From the NCBI GenBank assembly GCA_032622095.1, contig CP136064.1, positions 142,989,954-143,053,953 on the forward strand: a DNA stretch of 64,000 nucleotides. Reading direction: 5' to 3'. Both the position numbers and the translations under genes were made by a program. Shown in pieces: positions 11,398 to 21,809 of this stretch. Numbering within the stretch: the stretch's first letter is position 1; every line of letters begins with the position of its first letter. This DNA is from Siphonodentalium dalli (taxonomy: Eukaryota > Mollusca > Scaphopoda > Gadilida > Siphonodentaliidae). Below the pieces are notes generated by a model, which searched no databases, was not told where the DNA came from, and worked only from the letters and a program-made list of their open reading frames with translations.

Positions 11398-11500
11398 CTA
11401 GTAGTAGTTTCGTAACACCGTCGAGTGATATGTTTAGTGGTTCAATCCATGGTGTTGCTGCAGCTGATGTATGGCTTGCTCTGGTGGATTCGGTATCTTT
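11398..11500 (-). pseudogene. LINE-1 fragment: pre-RT linker
   Basis: On the minus strand this reads DTESTRASHTSAAATPW and then IEPLNISLDGVTKLLL, the block typically found just before RT motif 1 in CR1/Jockey-group elements. It is stranded between the hAT element and the family A insertion, and is in frame with the RT once the hAT is removed. Confidence 0.8.
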
Positions 11501-14500
11501 TGTAACAAGACAGTCAAAGACTGTGGGGTCGCTCACCAGACTGCAAAGACTGGAGACCATAACAGTCAGAACTTTTCATAATCACTTTAAAAGAAGTAGA
11601 TCTAAACAGGATATGTGGCTAGAGAGGCTTCATGTATGTAGATCGGTGAATATCTACTTTTAAATTACCAACTGTACACTACCGTACTGACCCGGTTCAA
11701 AGCCCATGCCCGTGTTTAAGCCCACCCATATATTTTGACCAAATTCCATGCACAGGGGTATATTCGTGTTTAAGCCCACCCCAAATTTGGTTCAATTTCA
11801 GCAGTGGTAAGTAAGTATTTGCTAATGATACTCCCCACATAAATAATTCCAAGAAGTATATTCACAAACGATCGGTGACGGCGAGAATGCCACGAAAAAT
11901 GGAAAGTTATAATTCGTAGGTAAGTGATAATATTAAATGAAATAAAATAAAGTGAATCATAAATTCACATTTCTTTATTCAATTATACTTCCCTGCGGAA
12001 ACCAAACGTTTAACAGACATAAAATACAATAGGAACCCACTTGCTAACAGCGTATAGCTTTAAAAGCCATGTGCGGCTATGCGCGTGAAATACTTTTAAG
12101 TTTAATCACAGCGCACCTGTTCCAACTACAGTACCGGTACTGTAAAAACATATTTTTCGTGTTCAGTGACAACGAAGACCTGTGTGTTCCTACATGTGGC
12201 CAAACACAAAGAACTGGCCTCTTGGTTATGTAAACACACAGTGGGTATCATAATGGAGCAGAAGGGGGAACTTGTCAATTAACAAAAATGTCTTCCAAAC
12301 TGCGTCAACTTTATTCACTCGAAACCAAAATATTCAAACACGTGCTTTTGTATACGTTTTTTTTATACGTGTTAGCATTCGGCAAACCTCGTCAGATTCC
12401 GTCACCGTTTGCCCCCAGAGGTCACAGGTCGAGGAGTTCAGAATGCCGTTTTAGTAGAAATACAACTGCCTTGTCAGTGCTGTTAAATAATTACACTCAC
12501 TGGCTTTTGTTAAACATGCAATTAGTCGCCATTGTAACATCCTCTATGTAGACAATGGATCACGAATAAAGCGCCGGGCTTATTGTTTTCATAATCGGAT
12601 TAAATCTGAACATTGATATAAACTATAGTCAGACTATAGATAACCCACACTGCCGCTTACATAATAACCAGGGCATTCCTGACTCCAAGCACACACTTTG
12701 GGAACAAGACGGCTGTCAGTCAAGACTACTTACATAATAGTGTCATTTCAACATGGGAATGTTGTCCAATAAAACTACAAGACTTAACGTGTTATTATAA
12801 TATTTAAATATTCACATTTAATTGAAAAAATTCCCAAATAATCGGCGTTAGATCGGCTTTCATCAGTTTTACTGTCCCGATTTCTTAGGATTTTTGGTTT
12901 GCAAAGAGCCATATCCGAGTTTAAGCCCACTTGGATTTTTGAGCTCAAATAAAACAAAGGCCCCCTGGGCCTAAACGCGGGTCAGTACGGTACTGATCAC
13001 CCCTACCTCCAGCTCAATATATCCCCTCCCGATCGGGCTCCAGACTCCAAAGTCTTAGGTTGGAATTTCACAACCGACATCTCAAACTTTCTCAATTGTT
13101 GGAAATTTCCAATTTTGTATTTTAATGATTTTATTAGACACAAAATTGTTAAGTCCCCATAGCCCCGTCATTTCTTGACAGGTTGACCTCATGTTAACAA
13201 ATCTGAATCTCAGTCACTAAAGGATCCTCCATACTATATGTAAGCTAAATAGTCCAACCTCTCTTGAGAAGACATTTTAAGTATTACTATAGAGACATAC
13301 AGTTATGTCCCTGGTCCCACCCTATTTAATCTGGTGACCCCATCTGAATAAATTTGAATCCCAGGCACCAAACTTGGAACACTTCATACTAAATATCAGT
13401 AAAATAGACCTGATGGTCCGTGTGAAGGAAGCATATTAAGAGGAAAACTGTCCTTTGCTTGGCCCCTAGTTGACCAGGTGACCCCATTTAAAACAAATGA
13501 CCCCATTTGAACAAATCTGAAGTCCGGTCACCCAAGGACTCTTCATACCAAATATGAACCCATTCAACCTGATGGTACATGAGAAGAAGTCGTTTTTAAG
13601 AATTAAGAGTTATGGCCCTGGCTTTATAACCATTTGACAGAGTGACCTCATTTGAACAAATCTGAATGCGAGTCACCTAGAGAACATCCACACCAAATAT
13701 GAACCCATTCAGTCTTATGATCTAGAGAAGATGTTCAAAGAATTGTTGACAGATGGATGGGCGGACAGACAGATGAACAGGTGACAGATGAGAAGTGATA
13801 ACTATAGCTTCGTCTCAGGTGAGCTTAAAAATTACATTTCATTGAACAAATCTGTAAATCACCCCCCCCCCACACTGTGGGGACATCCCTGCAATTGAAT
13901 GCCTGACTATATTGGCTTAACAAAATTTCCATGACCTTGAAAGCCAGTACATTCTCTTTTATATGGGAGGCTCCCCATGGGAGACTCGCATATATAATAG
14001 AATGCACAAGCACAGGGTCTTCATTGCTCTCACCAGCACAACTCTGGTCATGAAATGGTTAATATTAATAGTAAAAATAAACTTTATCTGTCAAACAGGT
14101 AATTTGTATCTGAGATAAACATGGGATAAAATTCCATTCATAAAGCCACTATCAGCTGCCAGTATGTCTTGGAGAGCTGTTGACATTGAGATAATTAATG
14201 ACTGCAAACATTTTGCAGAGCAATACCAATGTATTGTGTTACTCCTACAGGATTTTAATGGGGTGAAGTAGGCAGAGATAATATGGTATGGTACAGCATG
14301 GTGTGGCAGGGACAGGGAGGTGGGGTGGGGGGCGGGGGTTGGGTAGCTGTAATGTGTCTAAAAAAAATCAAAGATTAAAATGCAAAAATGTAATTTTTTG
14401 TTTTTAGAGTTATGGCTCTGTCCCTATTTGACCCAGTGACCCAATTTGAAAAAATCTGAACCCCAGTCACCCAAGGTCCCTCCGTACCAAATATAAGCTA

Positions 14501-14913
14501 AATCGGCCCAATGTTTCTTTAAAAGATGTCATTCTAAGAATTACTATGGCGAGGAATAGAGTTGTGGCCCTGGTTTCTCAACTAATCAACCTGGTGACCT
14601 CATTTGAACAAATCTGAACTCCTGTCATTCAAGAACCCTTCGTACCAAATATAAGCTAAATCGGACCAATGGTTCTAGACAAGAAGTCGTTTTAAGAAAT
14701 ACTATGGAGGGAAAGAGTTACGGCCCTGGCTTCGCAACTATTTGACCCAGTGACCTCATTTGAACAAATCTGAATGGGAGTCACCTAGGGAACATCCACA
14801 CCAAATATGAACCCATTCCGTCCAATGGAATCAGAGGAGAAGATGTTTAAAGAATTGTTGACGGACTGTAGTGATGACTATAGCTCCACCGGAGACTTCG
14901 TCTCAGGTGAGCT
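11501..14913 (+). repeat. Family A dispersed repeat inserted in LINE-1
   Basis: Starts TGTAACAAGACAGTCAAAGA and ends GACTTCGTCTCAGGTGAGCT, like the full-length copy at 39591-42926. Inside are ~155-bp monomers (TGACCTCATTTGAACAAATC, GTTATGGCCCTGG, GTCACCTAGGGAACATCCAC). An internal copy of the 3-prime end at about 13740-13828 shows two partial units in series. It carries the TA-flanked element 11682-12990. Deleting it rejoins LINE-1 between QFLSVF and KDTEST. It is non-coding. Confidence 0.75.
11682..12990. mobile_element. TA-flanked TIR element, copy 1
   Basis: Inverted ends CCGTACTGACCCG and CGGGTCAGTACGG are flanked by TA at 11680-11681 and 12991-12992. The empty site is visible in the other family A copy at 39776-39800 (CTGTACACTACTGATCACC), which confirms the TA duplication expected of Tc1/mariner-type elements. 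Near both ends are inverted copies of GTTTAAGCCCACCC. No transposase is visible, so it is a 1.3-kb non-autonomous element. It holds a 29-base block at 12373-12401 shared with the MITE at 21810. Confidence 0.85.
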
Positions 14914-15000
14914 AAAAACTGACAGAAATTGTTCCACTGATATCTCTGCTTTGTCTCGGCTGCTGTTTAGTAGTTGGCCTTTCCTTTTAAGCGGAGGTAC
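14914..15000 (-). pseudogene. LINE-1 fragment between two insertions
   Basis: The minus strand reads VPPLKRKGQLLNSSRDKAEI and then EQFLSVF, the segment that in this LINE group joins the endonuclease-RT linker to the RT. Joined across the GTAC duplication with 19280-19755 it continues IGVPPLKRK in a single frame. Confidence 0.85.
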
Positions 15001-15017
15001 CCATATAAAAATCCCCC

Positions 15018-15440
15018 TTGGTGTCACCTTGGTGAAACCATGGTTTCACCAAGGTACCACCTTGGTTCACCATGGTGACATCTTGGTTCACCATGGTGGT
15101 AGCACAGTAAAGTGGCATCACGGTGAAAACACCACGGTGGTACCAAGGTGTTATCACGGTGGTAGCACAGTAAAGTTTTTGCACCAAGGTGAAACCATGG
15201 TGGCACCAAGGTGGTACCACGGTGGTAGCACACTAAAGTTTTTGTACCATGGTGGGACCAAACCCGACCAAGGTATCACCATGGTGGTAGCACAGTAAAG
15301 CTTTTCTACCAAGGTGACACCAAGGTATCACCACGGTGGTAGCACAGTAAAGTTTTTCTACCAAGGTGAACCATGGTCTCACCAAGTATAACCACGGTGG
15401 TATCACAGCACCAGTGAAGTTTTCAATCAAGGTACCACTA
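15018..15440. repeat. Left subterminal array of CCAAGGTG/CCATGGTG words
   Basis: About 420 bp of interleaved ACCAAGGTG, ACCATGGTG and ACCACGGTGGTA, with five or six copies of GGTAGCACAGTAAAG spaced roughly 60-70 bp apart. Most words are self-complementary or near so (CCATGG, CCAAGG). This creates long meaningless frames on both strands. Confidence 0.85.
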
Positions 15441-16249
15441 TTACATTTCACGTTGACCTTCAACCACAATGCTATTTACCATGTCGTGGGTCTCGTGCAT
15501 CTACAATGGTATTTACATGCTTCGATTAATTTATTATTTACAATATATACAATGGTATATGTTGAGTCATTAATTGTTTATAACATGCTGCCATATTGTA
15601 CCAATATACGTAGCTTGTCACAGTATACATGTAGCAGGTTTACATACTACATCACATTATTATTCTACTGCATTGTCAATAGTTGTATATGCAATGCTGT
15701 ATCCCATAATATAAGAATGTTTAGATCGAGGTGAAGATATTATTAATTATTATAAATGATATCTCAGTTATAACTTTTAACGAACAAACGTATATAATGT
15801 AATAATTAATAGGAATATGTTTTAGTATGGAATAAATATATAAACTGAATGGAGTTGTTTGGAAGACTTTGTTTACCTTTAATACATCTTTTATAATGTT
15901 ATAATTTAGTACTGTTTGCTTCCAACACAACAGGCAATATTTATCAATATGTACAATTTACATCTCACAATTACGTATTTTAGATATTTCCACAATTATG
16001 ACTCTTTTCGGGGAAAAACAGCTCTGGTTTGAAAATCTAAGAAGTACGGTACACAAATACGTTATTCATTTCCCGGAAGGTTTACATGGGCTCGCATTGT
16101 CCTCCCGGAATCCATATCTGGTCTGGTGCTTCGTGGAATACCTGTTTCAATAGTGATGATATAATATGCTCACTTTTTGTAAAATTCAACTTCGGTCGAT
16201 CAAACTGGCCGAAATATATTTTAACAGTGTTTATTGGCGGTGCGTATAT

Positions 16250-16500
16250 CCTTACATGCAATAGAGTCATATTCATTCCGTCATATTCGTTCGTCATATT
16301 CATGCATCATATTCATTCCGTCACATTTAGTCATCGTAATTTTTCATATTCATTCAAGTTCATGTTAATGTTCTTATGTTTTTATTCTTGTTATCAACGA
16401 AATAAATAATGATCACTACTACCCAACTATCCAATCTCTCTCATGGCCACCCTTAGAGAGATAGAGAGAGAAAGAGGGAGATAAAGAGGGAGAGAGAACG
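16250..16500. repeat. TCATATTCATTC minisatellite and GAGA tract
   Basis: About 16260-16355 repeats CATATTCATTCCGT with variants. About 16453-16500 is a purine-rich GAGAGA tract. Both are simple-sequence expansions inside the GTAC element. Confidence 0.7.
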
Positions 16501-17061
16501 CAAGCAAAAAACACACCAAAGGAAAAAACAACTTAAATAAGGCATTAAGGTACGAGGTTTATAGTACGAAATTGTGGGATCCCGAAATTGTGCTTCCGGT
16601 TTACGACCCATGTGCGTTTTATTGTTCCAGTAAACTTTTCGTGTTTTCGATCGTTTTAGCAAATAATTGGACCTAACTTGCTTCTTAATAACCTGGAATA
16701 TTGTTAGCACTGTCTGGATTATGTTTGTATATGAAAGGGACAAGATGTTATAACCTCCGAAAACAGTCAATTCGTTCAGTGCTACTGCTAGTGGGATTAC
16801 ACTTGACCAGTGTTGACATGCACGACAATGTTGAGAATTTCAAAAGACAGATACTTCACAAAATTATAAACCGTCCAATTAACTCACAAGACTGACAAGA
16901 GTCAACCACTGGTGACTTTGCTTACGAGACATACAATTATGTAGAATTAGTCGGAATTATGACGTCACAGATCAGTCATGCATGACTCATGAGTCACAAG
17001 TTTGTTGGCTACTAGTACAACATACAAGTACATGTAAAAAGGACGATGGATCATAATTCAT

Positions 17062-17474
17062 ATTCTTCAATTTTCATCGAAACATGATTTGAGAACCATG
17101 TCGCCATGACAATTCGCCCAGTTACTACGGAGTCTGCTATTATTTTGATCGGAACGCCGGTGATGCTGTGATGTTGAAATTTGTTGAGATATATTTATGA
17201 CGGATAATCTCGGAGATACGGATCCAATCCTGGGACACACATTATCACTGAATCCATCACAAGATTTTAGTAACGTACTACAGCTATTCTTCAGTTTTCA
17301 TCGCAGCGTGATTTGAGAACCATGTTACGGAGTCTGCTATTCTTTTGACGCTGTGATATTGTTGAGATATATTTATGAAATGACGGATAATCTCGGAGAT
17401 ACGGATCTAATTCTGGGACACACATTACTAGTAATACTGAATCCATCACAAGCTTTTAGTAACGTGCTACAGCT
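17062..17474. repeat. Tandem duplication of a ~200-bp unit
   Basis: Unit 1 (17062-17285) and unit 2 (17286-17474) share ATTTGAGAACCATGT, ACGGAGTCTGCTATT, GACGGATAATCTCGGAGATA and GGGACACACATTA. Unit 2 lacks about 35 bp. It is a local segmental duplication within the GTAC element. Confidence 0.8.
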
Positions 17475-17642
17475 ACATGTATGTCATTTTATTGGTTTTA
17501 AATAAAAAAAATCAATCTATTAACCGACCGACCGCACTTAACCAAACTGTGTACACTTGTTGTTCCATTTGATCTGATTCGCCTCGCGAGATAAATGATA
17601 TCTTTGATATATTTATATATTTTGACGTGTATGGATATTGTA

Positions 17643-17777
17643 TAAACTTATAAAATATTCAGGTGTTTGACTGATGCCCAAACAAAAAACAATTATGAGC
17701 ACATTCGAATATTGTCCAAATATATATTTTTTTGTTTAATAGGTATCAGTCAAACACTTGAATATTTTATAAATTTA
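17643..17777. repeat. Imperfect hairpin, 50-bp arms
   Basis: TATAAAATATTCAGGTGTTT at 17650 and its inverse AAACACTTGAATATTTTATA ending near 17772 flank a ~35-base loop. AT-rich arms with TA at the edges suggest a small MITE, but the boundaries are uncertain. Confidence 0.6.
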
Positions 17778-18117
17778 AGCAATAAGCAATACACGTTACA
17801 AACTGTCCTCTGCGCCACTCCGCAGTTCTGAAAAACAAGCATATAGTAGACGACATTGTGTTTTACTCGGAAATTTTGGTGACGAAATTAGCGGTCACGT
17901 GACAGAGTTTCCCGGCCCTGAAAACAATAGAGACAATTTCAGTGACGACGAAACTCCCTGAGAACACAGGTTTTTTCAAATAAATAATAATGCTAATTGT
18001 TGCTGCCATTCTCAAGGTGTATACTCGCAATGTTAACAACTTTGCTCTAATAAGTCTAAGACCTGTTATCAATGATCTTTAATTGTTCATTACATTTAAC
18101 ACGAACATGCTGATCCC

Positions 18118-18485
18118 CAGGAGCTTGTAACGCGCTCCGCTATACACCAACCCACATCATACGCTAAACCTCATACAGTAGAGAAGGAGCATGATGGCTG
18201 AATTTTCTGAAATGCATAGCAACTGAATTTTGATAAATAAAAGTTACTCGGCTCACTGGGAGTAATGCCGATGGTTGTTATCGATGCAATCCGGTATCAT
18301 CTGAAAGAAAAATCATTTTCATATCGATCACAACCATCGACATTACCCCCGATGAGCCGATAATAACTTTTCTTGATTAAAATTCAGTTGATATGCATTT
18401 CAGAACGTTAGCCATCGTACTCATGCATTCTCAACATGAGCTTAATATGTGGGTGGGTGTATAGCGGAGAGCGTTAGAAGCTCCG
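18118..18485. mobile_element. Foldback element with two-layer inverted repeat
   Basis: The outer arms are CAGGAGCTTGTAACGCGCTC, continuing CGCTATACACCAACCCACAT (left), and the inverse of CCGGAGCTTCTAACGCTCTC (right end near 18485). Inner arms include TTCTGAAATGCATAGCAACT and GTAATGCCGATGGTTGTTAT with inverse partners at 18320-18406. The homology stretches over most of the 368 bp. There is no coding. Confidence 0.7.
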
Positions 18486-18569
18486 GTGTGCAGATCGAAC
18501 CACAGAACATTTAATAATTTACATGGCTGTGGATGGAATCTCATGAAATGGTAACATGTAGCAATATTG

Positions 18570-19070
18570 CAGTAAACTGCCATGGTTAACCACAGTAAAT
18601 TACCATGGTTAACAAGTGTAATCCACCACGTTAAACCAAAGTATAGCACCATGGTAAACCACAGTATACCACCATGTTAACACCACGGTAAACCACAGTA
18701 TACCACCATGGTAACACCACGGTAAACCAAAGTATACCATCATGGTAACACCACGGTAAAACACAGTATACCACCATGGTAACACCGCGGTGAACCATGG
18801 TAACACCACGGTAAACCACAGTATACCATCATGGTAACACCACTGTAAACCACAGTATACCATCATGGTAACACCACGGTAAACCACAGTATACCATCAT
18901 GGTAACACCACAGTAAACCTCATTATACCACCATGGTAACACCACGGTAAACCACAGTATACCACCATGGTAACACCACGGTAAACCATAGTAACACCAT
19001 GGTAAACCACAGTACACCATCATGGTAACACCACGGTAAACCAAAGTATACCACCATGGTAAACCATGGT
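18570..19070. repeat. ~34-bp tandem array, right side of GTAC element
   Basis: About twelve units of ACCATGGTAACACCACGGTA followed by AACCACAGTATACC, period about 34 bp with small variants. The unit contains the palindrome CCATGG and the near-palindrome GTATAC. It is not a CRISPR: there are no unique spacers and this is a eukaryotic transposon. Confidence 0.9.
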
Positions 19071-19223
19071 AAAAAAAACCGAGATATTTTGGCCGCTCAT
19101 CGTGGTGCCACCATGGTGGTTTACCACCATGGTAACACCTCTGTAAACCACCACGGTATTACCACCATGGTAAAACCACCATGGTGATACCACGATGGGC
19201 GGCCAAAATATCTCGGTTTTTTT
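19071..19223. repeat. Hairpin insert with CCGAGATATTTTGGCCGC arms
   Basis: AAACCGAGATATTTTGGCCG at 19075 is mirrored by CGGCCAAAATATCTCGGTTT ending near 19220. The loop region is made of more CCATGG words. It sits within the array and may be a small MITE or the relic of an inversion. Confidence 0.75.
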
Positions 19224-19283
19224 ACCATGGTTTACCATGGTGTTTTACCATGGTGGCACCAAGGGGGATTTTTATATGGGTAC

Positions 19284-19755
19284 TCCAATGTTGTCTTGGC
19301 GTTTGGCTTTCATGTAAGCCCAGAATGGTATTGAGCTCTTCTTGGACATACCATCCAGCATGAGTCTATTGATGTAGTCCCATTCTGCCCTTTTTAGCTC
19401 CATTTTACAGGCCTTCTGATGATTGCAATATTTTTCCAGGCCTCTTCTGATGTTTTGGATTTTTTGTACAGTCTAGCTTTCTTTCTTTTTGGTGATCCAT
19501 GGAGCTCTTTGTTTCTTTCTGGTTTGCCTTTTTGGTACATGTTCATTTATGGAAGCCATTATTCCATTTTTCAGGTCATCCCATAGGCAGTTCACTGGTG
19601 TGTCCAAGTTGCTGCTGGTGATAGTGTGGCAGACTTTGTCGATGTCTTTGACAATTTTGTCCCATGGTGCTTTTTAGAAGGAGTACGTTGTTCTCGGGGT
19701 ATCATTCTGTCGGTAAGGAGTGGTGTAGCAGGTGATTATGATGTCATGATCTGAG
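19284..19755 (-). pseudogene. LINE-1 fragment: endonuclease end and linker
   Basis: The minus strand reads SDHD (the catalytic SDH motif of AP endonuclease), then KIVKDIDKVCHTI, SINEHVPKRQTRKKQRAPWI, MELKRAEWDYINRLM and FWAYMKAKRQDNIGV. This is the classic basic linker with PW and FW..K.KR landmarks before the RT. An in-frame stop near 19677 and a frame change near 19495 show decay. The upstream endonuclease is absent, so the copy is 5-prime truncated. Confidence 0.85.
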
Positions 19756-20216
19756 ATGAAGTTTGGTGATGATCGGATCAGAGATGTGGTCTGTAGGATG
19801 TGTCAAAGGATTTAGTGATGCAAAGAGTAAAATCCAAGATGGCCACCAGCGGCCATGTTTTTTGGCCGAATGATCCTAAAATGACTCGTTCCCATCTACA
19901 TGTAAATGTCAACATTCATTACAAATTTTATGATGATCAGACAAACAGTATGGCCTGTAGCCCGCGCCAATGGATTTAATTTTGAAATCCAAGATGGCCA
20001 CCAGCGGCCATGGTTTTTGGCCGAATGACCCCAAAATGACTCGTTCCAATCTACATGTCAATGTCAACATTCATGACAAATTTCATAGAGATCAGACCAA
20101 AGATACGACCTGTAGCCCGCGCCAAAGGAAATTGTTGACGGACACATGCACACATGGACGACGGACGCCAACCCATGGCAATAGCTCAAACTTACAAAGA
20201 AGTTGAGCTAAAAATT
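19756..20216 (+). repeat. Dispersed repeat family B, right portion
   Basis: Resumes at ATGAAGTTTGGTGATGATCG, exactly where 9015 stopped, and ends GACGGACGCCAACCC, ATAGCTCAAACTTACAAAG, AAGTTGAGCTAAAAA. The ending GTTGAGCTAAAA is roughly the inverse of the opening GTAGCTCAACTT, so family B has short imperfect terminal inversions. Confidence 0.75.
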
Positions 20217-20362
20217 AACATTGATCACCGACTGACAAACTAGGCTCTCTCAGCGTCGCTGGTCCATAAAAGAAAAGAAAATAAGGAATTGGTAGCGTTC
20301 GCAGTGGGTAATGCTGTAAAAATATGCAGATTCGTTGAAACCGTGATACTAGTTTCTAGTAA

Positions 20363-20598
20363 GCAGAAAGAATGTTAAAACATAGACAGATTTTATGCCT
20401 ATAGTGCCCTATACCAATCATGAATATCACGTAAATAGCATGTACTCTTCAAGATCTATGCTGTGTTATGTACATTGGCTTTTGTTTTCATAACACTGTG
20501 CAGCACTTGACGATAGCATGCTATCTACGCGATATTTATAATTGGTATAAGTCACTATAAGAATAAAATATGTCTACATTTTAATATTCTTTCTGTTT
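20363..20598. mobile_element. MITE-like inverted repeat, ~90-bp arms
   Basis: GCAGAAAGAATGTTAAAACA (20363) is mirrored by the inverse of CATTTTAATATTCTTTCTGT (to 20598). Homology continues through CTATACCAATCATGAATATC and its inverse near 20540, and GTGTTATG in the core. It lies in the right arm of the outer hAT shell. No duplication is obvious. Confidence 0.65.
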
Positions 20599-21120
20599 AT
20601 GGTGGTGTTAAGTTGAGAACAAGAGGTGCCCCTGATGTGGTACGACATTCACTATGTACGTTTTAGACTTCAAATTCATGCAAGATCCGGAAGTGCCACG
20701 ATTTGTAGCCATCTGCATTGGTTAGCGCGAAACATTGTCGCCCATATTTCGTTTGAAAACCAGTATTCAAAATTTTTAATACAATGATATCGAATCTACT
20801 CGAAGCTTCTCAGGCCCCTAAAGATAGCGGATGTAACCATTAATGTTGTATCTTCTCCCACCATGAAGAATATGTCATCAGACGTATAAAGTTATTTAGT
20901 ATAGGTATAGTAAAGTGTAGAAATTTGTAAATGAGTCAAACATCTATCACTGACAGTATTGGCCAATGTTAGATCTATGAGATTTTTAATTGAGTTAGAC
21001 TCAATACACTAACCTTATGGCACAGAAGGCTACACTAGTATATGTTCTATAATCATTCGTGCAGTATTGTTTTACCATTACAGACTGTATACAAAGATAA
21101 TAGGAATGGTTTTAACCTAC

Positions 21121-21255
21121 CTCATTGCTCCTTCAGTGATTTAGGCCAGGCTATGTTGGCTGCAGTCCTCTTGTATGCAAACACACATTCCTTCCCACTA
21201 GTCAGGTATTCTCCCTTAACAACTTGAGGACATAGAGTATCACTCAGGCCCTTTT
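21121..21255 (-). CDS. Candidate terminal exon, unknown protein
   Basis: On the minus strand an acceptor-like TTTGTTGACAG precedes an open stretch containing KGLSDTLCPQVVKGEYLTSG and KECVFAYKRTAANIAWPKSL, followed by a TGA (21122-21124) and then GTAGGT. The mixed composition and a nearby branch-like GACTAAT upstream make it the most exon-like piece outside transposons. I recognise no domain. It could equally be a chance 45-residue frame. Confidence 0.27.
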
Positions 21256-21468
21256 CTGTCAACAAACATAACTCATTAGTCATGTATAAAAAAGAAATAA
21301 AAATAAAAAATATAAAGTAATTGCTCATGTGACAGTATTATTTTCTTTGATTGGCATAGTTCTTTTTTTTTTAAATCACAGAACTCATTTTCAATTCACT
21401 CAATTAAATCACAAATTGAAGAAAACACTGGGGTTTGAGAGGATATGTCATCACATATTTATCACTAT

Positions 21469-21642
21469 TCAGAGTGAAATTTCACTTTCATGTGAATAAT
21501 CACAACCCAAAGGTTGTTTTACGGTTCGTAAGCGACGCAAGTATAGTTGTGACGTCACTAATTTATGTAATCCATCAACCTGAAAAAAATAGTTTTTACA
21601 TCCGGGCCATTCGGACCTATGGGCCCCTATGGCGGCCGCCAT
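21469..21642 (-). CDS. Short frame with good initiation context, unknown
   Basis: An ATG at 21640-21642 on the minus strand in CCCCATGGCGGCCGCC context opens a 57-residue frame (MAAAIGAHRSEWPGCKNYFF and onward). A polypyrimidine tract with CAG lies inside the frame, so only part may be exon. The frame overlaps the CRE palindrome. No homology is recognised and there is no strong support. Confidence 0.18.
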   Translation of the reverse strand: MAAAIGAHRSEWPGCKNYFFQVDGLHKLVTSQLYLRRLRTVKQPLGCDYSHESEISL

Positions 21643-21809
21643 GGGGAAATAACCTCGAACCAGCCTGTAAAATGAATTGACAAACCAAGAAAACAAATTT
21701 ATATTTCTTCTTTGATCAGTCTCCCAATAGAAACACTATTAAATTTGAAAAACACAAGCACCCTTATTCAAAATTAAATGATTAATGTGGATTTAGTTGA
21801 CATAGGCGC

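Larger units (their letters stand above)
15001..19279. mobile_element. 4.3-kb TIR element with GTAC duplication and CCATGG arrays
   Basis: Perfect 23-bp inverted ends start CCATATAAAAATCCCCCTTG (15001) and end at 19279. The flank is GTAC at 14997-15000 and 19280-19283. Deleting the element with one GTAC restores the LINE-1 frame exactly. Immediately inside each end lie dense arrays of CACCAAGGTG, ACCATGGT and CCACGGTGGTA words. The middle (15440-18560) is AT-rich, with several foldbacks and no recognisable transposase. A 4-bp duplication with long arrays does not match a family I can name with confidence; Chapaev-like and Sola-like groups use 4-bp sites, but the ends are not diagnostic. Confidence 0.85.
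9016..19755 (-). mobile_element. LINE-1: 5-prime-truncated CR1/Jockey-type retrotransposon
   Basis: On the minus strand this reads from the end of an AP endonuclease (SDHD, 19750) through a linker and a reverse transcriptase to a C-terminal domain and a 3-prime tail of hexamers (ATACAG)n at 9016-9040. It lies inside family B: CCATATG is on the left and ATGAAGTTTGG on the right, where intact B reads CCATATGAAGTTTGG, implying a duplication of at least ATG. It is 5-prime truncated, as is usual for target-primed reverse transcription. Three later insertions (10408-11397, 11501-14913, 15001-19279) interrupt it. Confidence 0.85.
7580..20820. mobile_element. Outer hAT-like element split by 12 kb of nested insertions
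   Basis: The left end TAGGGGCCTGCGAATC (7580) and the right end, whose reverse complement reads TAGGGGCCTGAGAAGC (20820), match each other and the hAT copy at 25824-26820. The flanking octamers are AGGATAGC (7572-7579) and AAGATAGC (20821-20828), 7 of 8 identical, as expected for an old 8-bp hAT duplication. Without family B, LINE-1 and their contents about 1.1 kb remains, close to the roughly 1-kb hAT copies elsewhere in this window. No transposase is visible in the remaining arms. Pairing two ends 13 kb apart is inference supported by this geometry. Confidence 0.5.

Noticed and set aside
14807-15298. 163-residue plus-strand frame
   Set aside because: It starts inside family A and LINE-1 and runs into the CCAAGGTG array of the GTAC element. 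Its second half is a translated tandem repeat and it crosses three proved element boundaries.
18570-19070. CRISPR-like regular repeats
   Set aside because: There are no unique spacers of constant size, the repeats are contiguous, and the setting is a eukaryotic transposon.
18609-19238. Several minus-strand frames rich in Val-Tyr-Trp-Cys repeats
   Set aside because: They are translations of the 34-bp array in different frames. The period and base words explain them fully.
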